A DNA stretch of 64,000 nucleotides, from NCBI GenBank assembly GCA_024515975.1, contig JAMSKV010000003.1, positions 1-64,000 on the forward strand, in the 5' to 3' direction. The notes beneath the pieces were generated by a model. The model was not told the DNA's origin. It worked only from the letters and a program-made list of their open reading frames with translations, and did not search any database. The translations under genes were made by a program, and so were the position numbers. Origin of the DNA: Endosaccharibacter trunci (GTDB lineage Bacteria > Pseudomonadota > Alphaproteobacteria > Acetobacterales > Acetobacteraceae). This document shows positions 1 through 8,925 of the stretch, piece after piece. Every line of letters begins with the position of its first letter. Position 1 is the first letter of the stretch.

Positions 1-62
1 CGCCCAGAGGCAACCAAGGACACAGCACGCTCACGCAGGTCATGGGAATAGGCCCGGCTCAT
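1..62 (-). CDS. IS630 family transposase, N-terminal fragment cut by the window edge
   Basis: Reading leftwards from an ATG at 62 gives MSRAYSHDLRERVL followed by CPWLPLG. The first 14 residues match the typical N-terminus of IS630-type transposases (MSRAYSxDLRERV), which carries the helix-turn-helix DNA-binding domain. After RERV the family usually continues with an Ala/Val-rich helix and a Gly; here that pattern (AVSLVASG) appears in another frame. The copy may therefore be frameshifted, although only about 20 codons are visible. Upstream on the same strand a GAGGAGG-like ribosome binding site precedes the ATG. Confidence 0.55.
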   Translation of the reverse strand, partial: MSRAYSHDLRERAVSLVASG

Positions 63-156
63 AGCGGCTGGCCTCCTCAGCCCAGCAAGCAGCTTGAATC
101 AGATCACCCCCGAGCCGCGCAAGCCTTCCGATTCAAACTGCGGCGGACATGCTCTA
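1..156 (-). mobile_element. left end of an IS630-type insertion sequence (partial)
   Basis: The minus strand from about position 154 reads GAGCATGTCCGCCGCAG and leads into a transposase start at 62, so this is probably the terminal and leader region of an IS630/Tc1-type element whose body lies left of the window. A TA dinucleotide, the usual target of this family, sits at 155-156. No second terminus is visible, so the end position and the family call are inferred from the protein start only. The stretch to the right is gene-poor and of lower GC, which fits an insertion hot spot. Confidence 0.45.
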
Positions 157-816
157 GAAGCGTACGCGTGAGCCGTTCTCGACGATTAGTGCTGGCGTCA
201 GAAGAACAGCGGTGATGCGGCGCCTCTCGTTTGGCGCTCACGTGGACTTTGGTTGTCCGTCCACCACGCCCCAGCCGATCACTCAGGGGTGTTCCCACTG
301 TTCGATCTGCTACCGAGGGGGAGTCTGTCCAAGGTGCTGACCACCACGGCCATGCGCGGGTGATCGGCGCACGCGACTATCACCGCAAAGATCTCACACC
401 AGAAGCGGCGCTGCCTCCAGCGTTTGCACCGGTCGAACATTGTGATTCATGGGTAGTATCGCTCTGGAAGTCTCTGTTCGTGCCGATCCCCCTGGGATTG
501 AGGTGGGATTGTCGCTCAGCGATCAGCGACGCTCGGCGTGCCGCCGCGCCGCGGCAGCGCGGTAAGATTAGGAGCAATAGCGCTCCGTCCAGCCGAAATA
601 CCTTCGCCTTGAGCAAATTCAAATCCAGGACATTGAATCCGACGGGCCGTGATCATGGTAACGGGGACAAAAATGAGGCTGATGGCGAGCAAGCGATTCG
701 TCACGCTGGAGAAACTTGTTTCAGCGATGTATGGCTTCTAGGCGTTCGTGCAACTAATTTCCCGCGCATCTCCTATCGGCAGCTGCCGGTTCGGCCTACC
801 TTCGACAGAGAAGATC
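157..816. other. gene-poor, lower-GC stretch
   Basis: No open frame here has a convincing start, codon use or recognisable motif. GC is visibly lower than in the core genes. On the minus strand at about 740-590 a short frame reads like the membrane and PGP-type segment of a polyprenyl-phosphate sugar transferase, but it is interrupted and cannot be extended (see findings). The region probably holds gene remnants plus the promoter of the membrane protein that starts at 817. Confidence 0.4.
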
Positions 817-2481
817 ATGAAAACTGATTTGGTAGCTCCGATCCACAGTATATCGCATCGGATGTCGTTTTCATGGCTCGTGCCGGTCTGCTATCTGCTC
901 GTGTCCCTCGGCGTCTTTTTCCGAAGACAGCTGAGCACGGGCCGTGTTTTTGGCGACCGTACTGATGGTCTCATTGAGGTCACACACCTTGAACACTGGA
1001 ACAATGTCGTCAGCGGTTGGTCTTGGTGGAACCGAACTTTCTACTTCTATCCCAGCTACGATACCATCGGCTACAACGATAGTTACCTCGCTTTCGGTCT
1101 AATCCATGCGGTATTCCGACAATTAGGCATTGGGCCTTTCCTGGCTTCCGACCTAACGGATGTGTTGACCAAGAGTCTCGGCTTTCTATTCTTCTATGCT
1201 GCTGGAAAAATTGTATTCCAGACCGGCACGAACGTGACTAGTGCGTGCGCAGCAATTTTTACGCTCTGGAGCACATCCTACGCCAACGCATATCATCAAC
1301 AGCTCTTTTCGGTATCTTATGAGCCAATCGTCTTTCTCGCTGTCTTTCTATTCGTTCGTGCAGCAGGCGCGCCCGGTTGGCGGCCTTACGGTTGCGGCGC
1401 GGTGTTGGCGTTGCTGATCGGTGTCTGGGCGATGACGGCGTTTTATACGCTGTGGTTCTCCGCCTACTTTTCCTTCTTTTTGATGCTTACCTCGCTTGTT
1501 ATCTATGGACGACAGTCATTGGTGTCCGTCGCGGGTTTCATTCGCGTGGGTTGGCGACATCTTATGTTCTACATCGGGGCACAGGCTGTCTGTCTGCTTC
1601 CATTCTGGCGTGTCTATCACTACACGTCCCAGCAAACAGGTGGTCATAGTTTCGATGAGGTGCGAACCTTTCTACCGTCTTTCCTGGGCATCCTCGACAC
1701 CGGAGCCGGGAGTCCAACCTATCTTTTGACGTTGGGTAGGCTGGCGCATCGCTGGCCTCAACTATTGCCAAATGGCGAGCAGGTTATGGGAGTTTGTATC
1801 CTGACATTCTGTGCCTTCGTTGCGTTATCGATCCGATCTTCTACTCGTCACGGCTGCAAGAATTCTGTCTGCTTGGTGGCGACTGCCGTGCTCGTTTCTT
1901 GGCTCTGCACTATCCAGATCGACGGTCACACGGTCTGGGGATTGTTCTATGATTGGTTTCCCGCGGCGAAGGCAGTCCGCGTGATATCACGTTACGAACT
2001 ATTCCTGAGCTTTCCAATTACGTTAGTGATCATGTTGTGCGTGACGGAGCTCCTACGAAAGACGCCGTCAGCGAAGATGCGCCTTTCCTGTGTCGCGTTG
2101 CTCTCTGTCCTAGTCGCCGAGCAGTATAATACGAGTTATCCGGTCGGCCTAAGCGTTTCTGGGCAAGATAAATGGCTCGCTGGCATTCCTGCGCCGCCAT
2201 CCGAGTGTCAGAGCTTCTATGCAGTCGGGTCTCGAAAGAACGAGGTCTTGGTCTCACCGGGTGTCGACAGATCCTACGGCAATAACGTCGATGCAATGTT
2301 TCTTGCAGAGATGATCCACCTCCCTACACTCAACGGCATGGATAGTTTCACGCCAAGGGGCTGGAATTTGGTTGGCTACCGTGACGCTGATTACACGCAA
2401 CGTGTTTTGGCATTCATCAGAGAAAACCGCCTCTCACACGTCTGCGCGTTAAATCTTGCAAACAATCGGTGGGCACAGTGA
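817..2481 (+). CDS. large polytopic inner-membrane protein of unknown function, possibly GT-C/YfhO-like
   Basis: The predicted protein has 554 residues. I chose the ATG at 817 (MKTDLVAP) because AGAGAAG lies just upstream; an earlier in-frame start at 748 has no such site. About ten hydrophobic segments are spread over residues 20-440, with a polar loop near the start (GDRTDGLIE, LEHWNN, YFYPSYDTIGYND) and a soluble C-terminal tail of about 110 residues. Acidic and aromatic residues in the first loop followed by many helices resemble lipid-linked-sugar GT-C enzymes and YfhO-type proteins, but no family motif is certain. Codon use is AT-richer than its neighbours, and with the nearby IS end this suggests horizontal acquisition. 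A role in surface polysaccharide is a guess. Confidence 0.6.
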   Translation: MKTDLVAPIHSISHRMSFSWLVPVCYLLVSLGVFFRRQLSTGRVFGDRTDGLIEVTHLEHWNNVVSGWSWWNRTFYFYPSYDTIGYNDSYLAFGLIHAVFRQLGIGPFLASDLTDVLTKSLGFLFFYAAGKIVFQTGTNVTSACAAIFTLWSTSYANAYHQQLFSVSYEPIVFLAVFLFVRAAGAPGWRPYGCGAVLALLIGVWAMTAFYTLWFSAYFSFFLMLTSLVIYGRQSLVSVAGFIRVGWRHLMFYIGAQAVCLLPFWRVYHYTSQQTGGHSFDEVRTFLPSFLGILDTGAGSPTYLLTLGRLAHRWPQLLPNGEQVMGVCILTFCAFVALSIRSSTRHGCKNSVCLVATAVLVSWLCTIQIDGHTVWGLFYDWFPAAKAVRVISRYELFLSFPITLVIMLCVTELLRKTPSAKMRLSCVALLSVLVAEQYNTSYPVGLSVSGQDKWLAGIPAPPSECQSFYAVGSRKNEVLVSPGVDRSYGNNVDAMFLAEMIHLPTLNGMDSFTPRGWNLVGYRDADYTQRVLAFIRENRLSHVCALNLANNRWAQ

Positions 2482-2513
2482 GCGGAAGGCCGCAGTTTCC
2501 TTGGGATGTCGCG

Positions 2514-3449
2514 CTAGCCAACGTTCGATGGAGGGTCTTTCTCTACGCCGGCGACGAGAAACCAGGTCTCGCCTTGCTGCCTTGCCCGCCCATCTTTCTC
2601 CAGCTTCTGCAGGTGCGCCAACAGGTTCGCTCGTGCGGGTAGCCTGAGCTCCGTCTTCACGTTCGGATAGGCGCGCTCGAACACGGCGTCGAAGCTCTGC
2701 GGCTCGCGCGTCAGCAGAACGGCGATCGACGCTTCCCGTGCGTGGCGGTGATCAAGCAGGCTCTGCACCAGGGCGCGTGGTTCGGTGATCGCCGGCCCGT
2801 GCGCAGACAGGATCACGCGGTCGTCCCGGTCACGCACCCGCTCGAGCTGGCGCACGAATTCGCCCAGATCGCCGTAGGGATGCGGGGGCACCACCGAGGT
2901 GGACCAGCCCATCACATGGTCGCCGCTGAACAGGAGACCGCCCGGCGCCGCGAAACACAGATGGTCGCTGGCATGACCGGGCGTGTGGAGCGCCTCCAGC
3001 CCGGCGATCCGGTCGCCGTCGTGCAGCGGGATGGTCGGCGCGAAGTCGGGATCATGCGACGGATCACCGCCGAAGCGATGGAACGAGGCGATCGGTGCGC
3101 CGGTGCGTCGATGGAGCGTCACGGCACCCGACAGATGGTCGCTGTGCCAGTGCGACACCAGGATATGCGACAGCCTGGGGCCGGCCTCCCGCACGATCGC
3201 ATCCAGATGCGTCTGATCCTCGCTGCCTGGATCGAGCACGACCGTGCCGCCCTCCCAGTCGATCAGCCAGGTATTGGTGCCGTGATAGGTCATGGAGCCC
3301 GGATTGGGCGCCACGATGCGGCGTATGCCGTCCTGGAAGCGCAGCGGTGTGAACCGCTCCGGCTCCGGCTCGGTCAAACGCCAGGGCCGGCGTTTCGAGC
3401 CGGCCCTGTCCGAGGAGTTTTGGCGAGCAGGGGCAGGGTGCTCAGCCAA
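2514..3449 (-). CDS. metallo-beta-lactamase fold hydrolase (LACTB2/glyoxalase II-like)
   Basis: The protein has 311 residues when read from a TTG at 3449. The MBL signature is complete: SHWHSDH at about residues 99-105 (H100, H102, D104, H105), a second His in HTPGH (H159), the bridging Asp in FSGDH (D177) and a later SAHGP. A C-terminal winged-helix-like tail (about 235-311) is typical of LACTB2-type hydrolases acting on thioesters, RNA or other esters, so the substrate cannot be named. The start overlaps the stop of the upstream PEPC-like gene by 8 nt (TTGGCTGA), which points to translational coupling. The N-terminal 35 residues are low complexity and the true start may lie further in. Confidence 0.82.
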   Translation of the reverse strand: MAEHPAPARQNSSDRAGSKRRPWRLTEPEPERFTPLRFQDGIRRIVAPNPGSMTYHGTNTWLIDWEGGTVVLDPGSEDQTHLDAIVREAGPRLSHILVSHWHSDHLSGAVTLHRRTGAPIASFHRFGGDPSHDPDFAPTIPLHDGDRIAGLEALHTPGHASDHLCFAAPGGLLFSGDHVMGWSTSVVPPHPYGDLGEFVRQLERVRDRDDRVILSAHGPAITEPRALVQSLLDHRHAREASIAVLLTREPQSFDAVFERAYPNVKTELRLPARANLLAHLQKLEKDGRARQQGETWFLVAGVEKDPPSNVG

Positions 3450-6246
3450 ACGCCCCGACCTCGTGCATCACCACCACGCTGATCTCGCGCAGCAGCTCGA
3501 ACAACTGGCGCATCGGCTCGAAGATCTCGGCGTTCTCGCGCGTGTAGGCGTTCTCGAACCGCGGCCCGGACGGCTCGCGGAAATCGTGCGTCGCCGTGCG
3601 GTTCGCGGCGTCGGGGAAGATCTCCGCCATCTGCTTCAGCACTGCCGGAATCTCCAGACGCAGCACCTGCTCGTCCAGGGTCTCCCGGGTGAACCCGTAG
3701 CGTGGCGAGAAATACGGGATGCGCGTCGAGAGCAGCCAGATGCGCTCGATCACGGTCAGGCGGATGGCATGCAGCAGCATCTCCGGCAGCGCCATGCGCG
3801 GCGCGTCGGGCCAGGCCGTGCGCAGGGCCAGATGGTCGGCCTGGATGCGCCGGAACATGCTCTGGGTGATGCTCCAAAGATCGAGCCGCTCCAGCCCGCC
3901 CGAAAGCTGCACCAGGGCGTCGCGACGCGAGGGGTCGTTCTCGTGTCCGGCCCGGTCCAGCCACACGCCCGGATCGAGCGTCAGCACGATCGCGCGCAGC
4001 ACGTCGCTGTCCGAATGGCGGAGCGCATGGGACGCGAAATCGAGCGCACGCCGGAAGCGCGGGCTCTTCAGCATGAATTCCTCGAAGGTCTCCGGATGGC
4101 GGGCAGCCGCGAAGCCCAGGCCCTGCAGCGTGTTGGCGCACCATCCGAGCTGCTGGAGGATGGCGTTGTTGGGGATCGCGCGCAGCTCGCGCGGATGCCG
4201 GATGCGCGCCGGACTGCCCGACGCATCGGATTGCCGCGCGGCGGGACGCGAGCCGGTGCGGTCGATCAGCGCCGGCCCAAATGCGCCAAGCAGCGCGGCA
4301 TAGCCGGGATCCTCCACCAGCTCGGTCATGCCCAGCCCGATGGCGGCGAAGAAATCGGCGGAGAAATCCGGCTCGTCGTAGATCGGGTCGTTCTCGGCCC
4401 GGATCGTGGCGAAGGCGTGCTCGGCCAGGGTGCAGATCACCGCGTCGGCCAGGGCATCCGTGCCGAACAGCATATAGCCGTCGCCGCCCTGGAACGCGCT
4501 TTCCTCCCGGCAGGCAATGCCGTGCTTCTCGAAGGCGAGGCGGGATTGTGGCGGCGACAGATAGTTCAGCCGGTCGGCCAGGGAGAACGGATGCGCGCCG
4601 CGCCCGATGCTCTCGCCATGGGTGTCGAACAGGATCACCTCGATATCGGTGAGGCCGCGCTTGGCCAGCAGATCGGCGATCTTCAGGCGCAGGCGTTCCA
4701 CCAGATAGGTGGCCGCGAGCTGGCCGACATAGCGCCCGCTGTCGGAATAGCCGAACTGGAGGCTGAGCTTGCCGGTGCGGCGCAGATAGTCGCGGTAATG
4801 GCGCGAATGCAGCGCCTCCTCGACGATGCGGGCGCCGTCGCGCATCGCGTTCTGGGTCTCGAACAGCGGCGAGATCTCGACCTGCTCCTCGATCCCGAAC
4901 AGGCGCGCCAGCCAGAGCGCCACCAGAAGCGTATAGCCGCTCTCGGTTTCCGCGATCAGGAAGCGCACCGGCGTGGAGCCGTCGATGTGCTTCACCATCT
5001 GGGTCACGGTCATCATCAGCCGGGCGGCGGAGGCCTGCTCCGACAGCAAGGCGCCGAAATCCACCGGCACCTTCTGGACGTCGGACAGGGCGTCGTTGAT
5101 CTGCGCCAGGAGGGCACGACGCTGCGCCGGGTTCTCCGGGCTGTCCTCGATGCCCAGCCTCTGGCGCGCGACGTTGTGGATCTGGGTCGCATTCAGGCGC
5201 ACATGGGTGTGGGCGGCGGCGAGACCATGCGAGGCGAGGCCGGCGCGTGCCACGGCCAGGGCCATCTTGTCTTCGCTGCCTGCGGCTTCGATCGCGGCGG
5301 CGAAGGCATCGTCCAGCGGGGTGATGGTCGGGATCGCATCCTTGCGCCGGTCCACCAGGGCGGCGGCGAAGCGCGACACCTGATCCGCGTCGGCGCGGTC
5401 CGGCGCGGCCTCGATCTGGGCCGATACGGCCTCGATCGCACCGGACAGCATCGTCGTGAGCGTGTCCGGCGGCGACCGCACCGCCTCGACCTGGGCCAGG
5501 AGCCGTTCGAGCTGCAGCTTCTTCATGCGCAGGCGCAGGCGCAGCGTGTCCCACCAGCCGATATCGGTGCGTCCGTCGGTGTCGTAGCCGACCCAGCTCG
5601 TCAGGATCAGCGGCTTCGGCACCAGGCTGGTCCAGCTCTGCGGCCAGATCGTCGCCGCCTGTTCCAGCAGGGCGCGGTTGAAACGGTCGATCGCGTCCCG
5701 GCCGCGCAGAATGGCGGCGGTGGCGAAGCCGAACTCGTCTTCCAGCGTGGGCGCGGGCGGGCGGTGCGAGGCCTCGATCGCGGGCAGCGACGTGCCGCAG
5801 GCGGTGGCGGCCAGGGCGCTATAGGCGTCTGGCGACAGGGCGAAGGTGGGGTGGGCGGTGAACACCGCGGCGAAACGCGTGCGGCCGATCAGTTTGCGGA
5901 ATGCGGCCAGCGGCACCGGGCTGTCATCCGGGTCCGGACGCACCAGATGCTCGGCGATACGGCGCAAGCGCGCGCCTGTGCCTTCGCCGGGCTGGAGCCC
6001 GACATAGCGGGCGATGCGCTCGGCGCGCTTGGCGAAGGCATCGTCGCGCAGGCGACGCACCAGCCCGCCGAGCGCATCCACATCCAGGCTGTTCTCATCC
6101 AGGCGGCGCGACAGATGCAGGGCGATCGCCAGCACAGGGTTGGCGAACGGATCTTCCGACTGACGCTCCACAATTCGTCCGGCCAGGGCCAAAAGCTCGT
6201 TCAGGCGTTCATCCGCCGGGAGTGCTTCGGGGGCCTGGTGCTGCAT
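3442..6246 (-). CDS. ppc: divergent phosphoenolpyruvate carboxylase-like protein
   Basis: The protein has 934 residues, slightly longer than E. coli PEPC (883), and spans the whole family fold. PEPC carboxylates PEP to oxaloacetate as an anaplerotic reaction. The N-terminal FTAHPT motif (His132) and the ELRAIP segment are kept, and the protein ends in Gly like other PEPCs. Several signatures are changed: FHGRGGSIGRGGAP of E. coli aligns with FDTHGESIGRGAHP near residue 540, GYSDSAKDAG with GYSDSGRYVG near 503, and GGDRDGNP with GYDTDGRTD. The ATG at 6246 has AAGGAGCGG upstream; an earlier in-frame ATG at 6318 lacks one. Family membership is clear; catalytic activity is uncertain. An MBL gene follows with an 8-nt overlap. 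Confidence 0.85.
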   Translation of the reverse strand: MQHQAPEALPADERLNELLALAGRIVERQSEDPFANPVLAIALHLSRRLDENSLDVDALGGLVRRLRDDAFAKRAERIARYVGLQPGEGTGARLRRIAEHLVRPDPDDSPVPLAAFRKLIGRTRFAAVFTAHPTFALSPDAYSALAATACGTSLPAIEASHRPPAPTLEDEFGFATAAILRGRDAIDRFNRALLEQAATIWPQSWTSLVPKPLILTSWVGYDTDGRTDIGWWDTLRLRLRMKKLQLERLLAQVEAVRSPPDTLTTMLSGAIEAVSAQIEAAPDRADADQVSRFAAALVDRRKDAIPTITPLDDAFAAAIEAAGSEDKMALAVARAGLASHGLAAAHTHVRLNATQIHNVARQRLGIEDSPENPAQRRALLAQINDALSDVQKVPVDFGALLSEQASAARLMMTVTQMVKHIDGSTPVRFLIAETESGYTLLVALWLARLFGIEEQVEISPLFETQNAMRDGARIVEEALHSRHYRDYLRRTGKLSLQFGYSDSGRYVGQLAATYLVERLRLKIADLLAKRGLTDIEVILFDTHGESIGRGAHPFSLADRLNYLSPPQSRLAFEKHGIACREESAFQGGDGYMLFGTDALADAVICTLAEHAFATIRAENDPIYDEPDFSADFFAAIGLGMTELVEDPGYAALLGAFGPALIDRTGSRPAARQSDASGSPARIRHPRELRAIPNNAILQQLGWCANTLQGLGFAAARHPETFEEFMLKSPRFRRALDFASHALRHSDSDVLRAIVLTLDPGVWLDRAGHENDPSRRDALVQLSGGLERLDLWSITQSMFRRIQADHLALRTAWPDAPRMALPEMLLHAIRLTVIERIWLLSTRIPYFSPRYGFTRETLDEQVLRLEIPAVLKQMAEIFPDAANRTATHDFREPSGPRFENAYTRENAEIFEPMRQLFELLREISVVVMHEVGAFG

Positions 6247-6907
6247 GGAAGGGTCCGCTCCTTGGGAACGCCGTTGCGCCCGACCTCGTCCCGGTCTGGC
6301 ATTGCGGCAGCGCATCATACCCGGTCGGCGTCTGGAGGAAACGGCGACAATGACCGGAATCTCCTTGAGCGGCCACCGGCTGGAAGACCACGGGGAGGGC
6401 GGTCATCCCCGACCTGTCGCCCGGATCTGCGACGGTGCCAGCCGAAACGCATGGCCACCATGACGGCCCCGTTCGCCTGGTTCAGGCCTCCATCCAACAC
6501 CGTTCGCCGAGATCGGGGCGTCTCGCTGCGGGGGCGGATGAAGGCGGATCATGCTCCGGCATAGACGGCGTGCTCGGCGTTCGGCCGGCCCGGGCCGTGG
6601 CCGATACGGCCCGTGGCGAGACCGCGCTGCTTGCCCTCATTGTCGATCGCAGCGCGGCTTGGCCTGTGATCGTTCAAGGGCTGCTTGACGTGATCCGCGC
6701 GCTGTTCCAGATCGGAAGTCGCCTAGAAAGACAGCGATGCAGGTATGGTGACAACCTGCGGTCTCCTTGGAGACAGTCACGCTTGAGCGGGTGACGCCGC
6801 TCTTGGCCATGGCCGGACACAACGAGGATTGGCCTCGTGCGTGACCGGTCGTCGTTGTCCAAAGCGCGATCGGCTCGTGTCCGTTCTTCCAACGGAAAGC
6901 CACGCCC
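6247..6907. other. intergenic stretch between divergent genes
   Basis: About 660 bases separate the PEPC-like start from the VOC gene. A 37-codon frame at 6350-6463 on the plus strand has a good ribosome binding site (TGGAGGAAA, about 10 nt upstream of ATG) but no recognisable product. A longer overlapping frame at 6435-6794 looks non-coding, with Arg/Gly/Pro-rich composition and no conserved pattern. The promoters for both flanking genes must lie here, but I cannot place -35/-10 boxes with confidence. Confidence 0.4.
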
Positions 6908-7315
6908 ATGAAGCTGAACCATATCAATCTCTACAGCCACGACATCGAAGCCGACCGAGCGATGTTCGAGCGGTATTTCGGTTTGCGCACGCTCGTCGTG
7001 CGTGGATCGAAGATGGCCATCATGCAGGACGACGACGGCTCGGTGGTGATCGTCAACCATTTCGAGAACAGGCTTGCCGGCTTCGACTACCCTGAACAGT
7101 TCGACATCCTGCATATCGGGTTCATCCAGGAGTCTCGCGACGCCGTCGACGCCCTGCATGCGCGGCTGAACGGGGATGGCTGGAATATCCAGGCGCCGCA
7201 CGATGCGCATGGCGCATGGTCCTTCTACTTCCGCGCCAAGGGTGGCTATTTCATCGAAGTGACGACCCTGACCCCGATCCGTCCGCAAGAGGCGTATCGG
7301 GGTGAACGGCAGTAG
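6908..7315 (+). CDS. VOC (glyoxalase/bleomycin resistance/dioxygenase) superfamily protein
   Basis: The protein has 135 residues, one VOC domain. It opens with MKLNHINLYSHDI, the usual first beta strand carrying a metal-ligand His, and continues through FYFRAKGGYFIEV, where the final Glu is the usual last metal ligand. Such proteins bind a divalent metal and act as lyases, isomerases, dioxygenases or drug-binding proteins, so the substrate cannot be read from sequence. GGAAAG precedes the ATG by about 9 nt. It stands alone, 180 nt ahead of the DUF445 gene and divergent from the PEPC-like gene. Confidence 0.82.
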   Translation: MKLNHINLYSHDIEADRAMFERYFGLRTLVVRGSKMAIMQDDDGSVVIVNHFENRLAGFDYPEQFDILHIGFIQESRDAVDALHARLNGDGWNIQAPHDAHGAWSFYFRAKGGYFIEVTTLTPIRPQEAYRGERQ

Positions 7316-7494
7316 GGCGCCTGCCGGTCGGCGGAGCCGTCCGCCGGCTACCTCCGTTCCCTGATCCCCAGCGAGCCGGACGGCAGTCCGGAGCGCGTGC
7401 ATCGGCCGGCCAGGACACATTCCGGGGCCATCCGGAGAATGGCTCCACCGGCGTGGTTTGGGCGAAAGCGGCCCGGGATGGTATCGCATCGCCG

Positions 7495-8802
7495 ATGCAG
7501 GCGTCGGCGGACAAGACCCGAACGGTTCCGGCGGCCCGGCCTGCCGACGCGGAGGCGCGCGCCGCCCTGCGCCGGCAGAAGCGACGCGCGACGCTGCTGC
7601 TGGGCGGCATGGGCGGCCTCACCGTCGCGGGCTATGCCGCCGGCCATGGCTGGTGGGCGGGACTGCTCCAGGCCACCGCCAAGGCCGGGCTGGTGGGCGG
7701 TCTGGCCGACTGGTTCGCGGTGACCGCCTTGTTCCGTCATCCGCTCGGGCTGCCGATCCCGCACACCGCCATTCTGCCGGCGCAGAAGGAGCGCCTCGGC
7801 CGGGCGCTCGGTCGCTTCGTGGCCGACCATGTCTTCACGGAAGACGATATCGAGCGCGCCCTGGCCGAGATCGACGTCCCGGCGGCGCTTCGCGCCGTCC
7901 TGCGCGATCCACGACTGGGCGAGATGCTGGCCAGCGGGCTGACGCAGCTGGTGCCGCATCTTCTGGACGGTCTGGGCGGCGGCAAGGCCGGTGACCTGAT
8001 GGCCAGGCTTGCGCCGCAGGTGATGAGCGACGGACAGCTGGCACCGGTCGTGGCGCGCGCGCTGCGGGCGATGGTGGAAAACAACAAGCACCAGGAGGTG
8101 GTCTCCTTTCTGCTTGACCAGATCAAGCAATTGCTTCTGCGCAAGGAAGCCAGCCTGCATCGCATGATCGAGGATCGCGTGCGCGAGCAAGGCGGCCGTC
8201 TCCTGGGCTGGGCGATCGGCGGTTCCATCGCCAGCCGCGTGCTCGGCGCGCTGAACCAGGAGCTCGATCGCACCGATCCGCATGATTCCGAGCTGCGCGA
8301 GGCGGTGACGGAATGGATCCGGCATGAGATCGACCTGATCGAGACCGAGCCGGGACGCGCGGAGGCGATCGGCCGCGCGATGCGTGGCGTGGTGTCGCAT
8401 GACAGCCTGCGTTCCTGGGGCGCCGATATGTGGAGCCGCGCCCGGAGCGTGATCGAGAGCGACCTCCAGGCGCCGGATGGCTGGGTGCAGGGGCTGGTGA
8501 ACCGGGCGATCGAGCGCGCCGTGCGGGCGCTGACGGAAGAAGAAGCCGCGCGGGAAGCGGTGACGCGCGTCACGCTCAGGATCGTGCGCGACCTGCTTCC
8601 GGGACTGCGCGTGCGTTTGTCCGGCTTTATCGGCGGCGTGGTGACGGGCTGGAATACGCGATCCCTGACCGAACGCGTGGAGCTTCGGCTGGGCCCGGAC
8701 CTGCAATATGTCCGCATCAACGGCACGCTGGTGGGCGCGCTGGTCGGCGGTCTGCTCTACGTGCTGCTGCGTTTCCTGTTCGGCCCGATGGAAAGCCCCT
8801 GA
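7495..8802 (+). CDS. DUF445 family membrane-associated protein (YjiN-like)
   Basis: The protein has 435 residues. It has a hydrophobic N-terminal segment (LLLGGMGGLTVAGYAAG) and the DUF445 hallmark GLVGGLADWFAVTALFRHPL near residues 60-85, a long amphipathic helical middle with heptad-like spacing (about 100-400), and a final membrane segment (LVGALVGGLLYVLLRFLFG). This topology suggests both ends in the inner membrane with a coiled middle. The biochemical role of the family is unknown. The ATG at 7495 fits the usual start; a GTG at 7453 is also in frame and no strong ribosome binding site decides between them. Confidence 0.85.
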   Translation: MQASADKTRTVPAARPADAEARAALRRQKRRATLLLGGMGGLTVAGYAAGHGWWAGLLQATAKAGLVGGLADWFAVTALFRHPLGLPIPHTAILPAQKERLGRALGRFVADHVFTEDDIERALAEIDVPAALRAVLRDPRLGEMLASGLTQLVPHLLDGLGGGKAGDLMARLAPQVMSDGQLAPVVARALRAMVENNKHQEVVSFLLDQIKQLLLRKEASLHRMIEDRVREQGGRLLGWAIGGSIASRVLGALNQELDRTDPHDSELREAVTEWIRHEIDLIETEPGRAEAIGRAMRGVVSHDSLRSWGADMWSRARSVIESDLQAPDGWVQGLVNRAIERAVRALTEEEAAREAVTRVTLRIVRDLLPGLRVRLSGFIGGVVTGWNTRSLTERVELRLGPDLQYVRINGTLVGALVGGLLYVLLRFLFGPMESP

Positions 8803-8925
8803 GGGGCAGCGGATTCCGGAGCGGAATCGTCATGGACACTTGACCTCGGCGTTTATCCGCTCCATTTCCCCGAAACCGTACAATTCCGGTCCGGTTCCTA
8901 GCGCCGGATCGTTTCCGAGGCTTCC

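Noticed and set aside
231-827. Plus-strand open frame of 198 codons at the left edge
   Set aside because: No motif, odd composition and no ribosome binding site; it runs into the start of the membrane protein gene.
3292-6564. Plus-strand open frame of 1090 codons opposite the PEPC-like gene
   Set aside because: Its residues are Arg/Gln/His/Gly-rich and without motifs, as expected for the antisense of a high-GC gene whose minus-strand product is clearly PEPC-like.
6435-6794. Plus-strand open frame of 119 codons between ppc and the VOC gene
   Set aside because: Low-complexity Arg/Gly/Pro content and no recognisable family; treated as non-coding.
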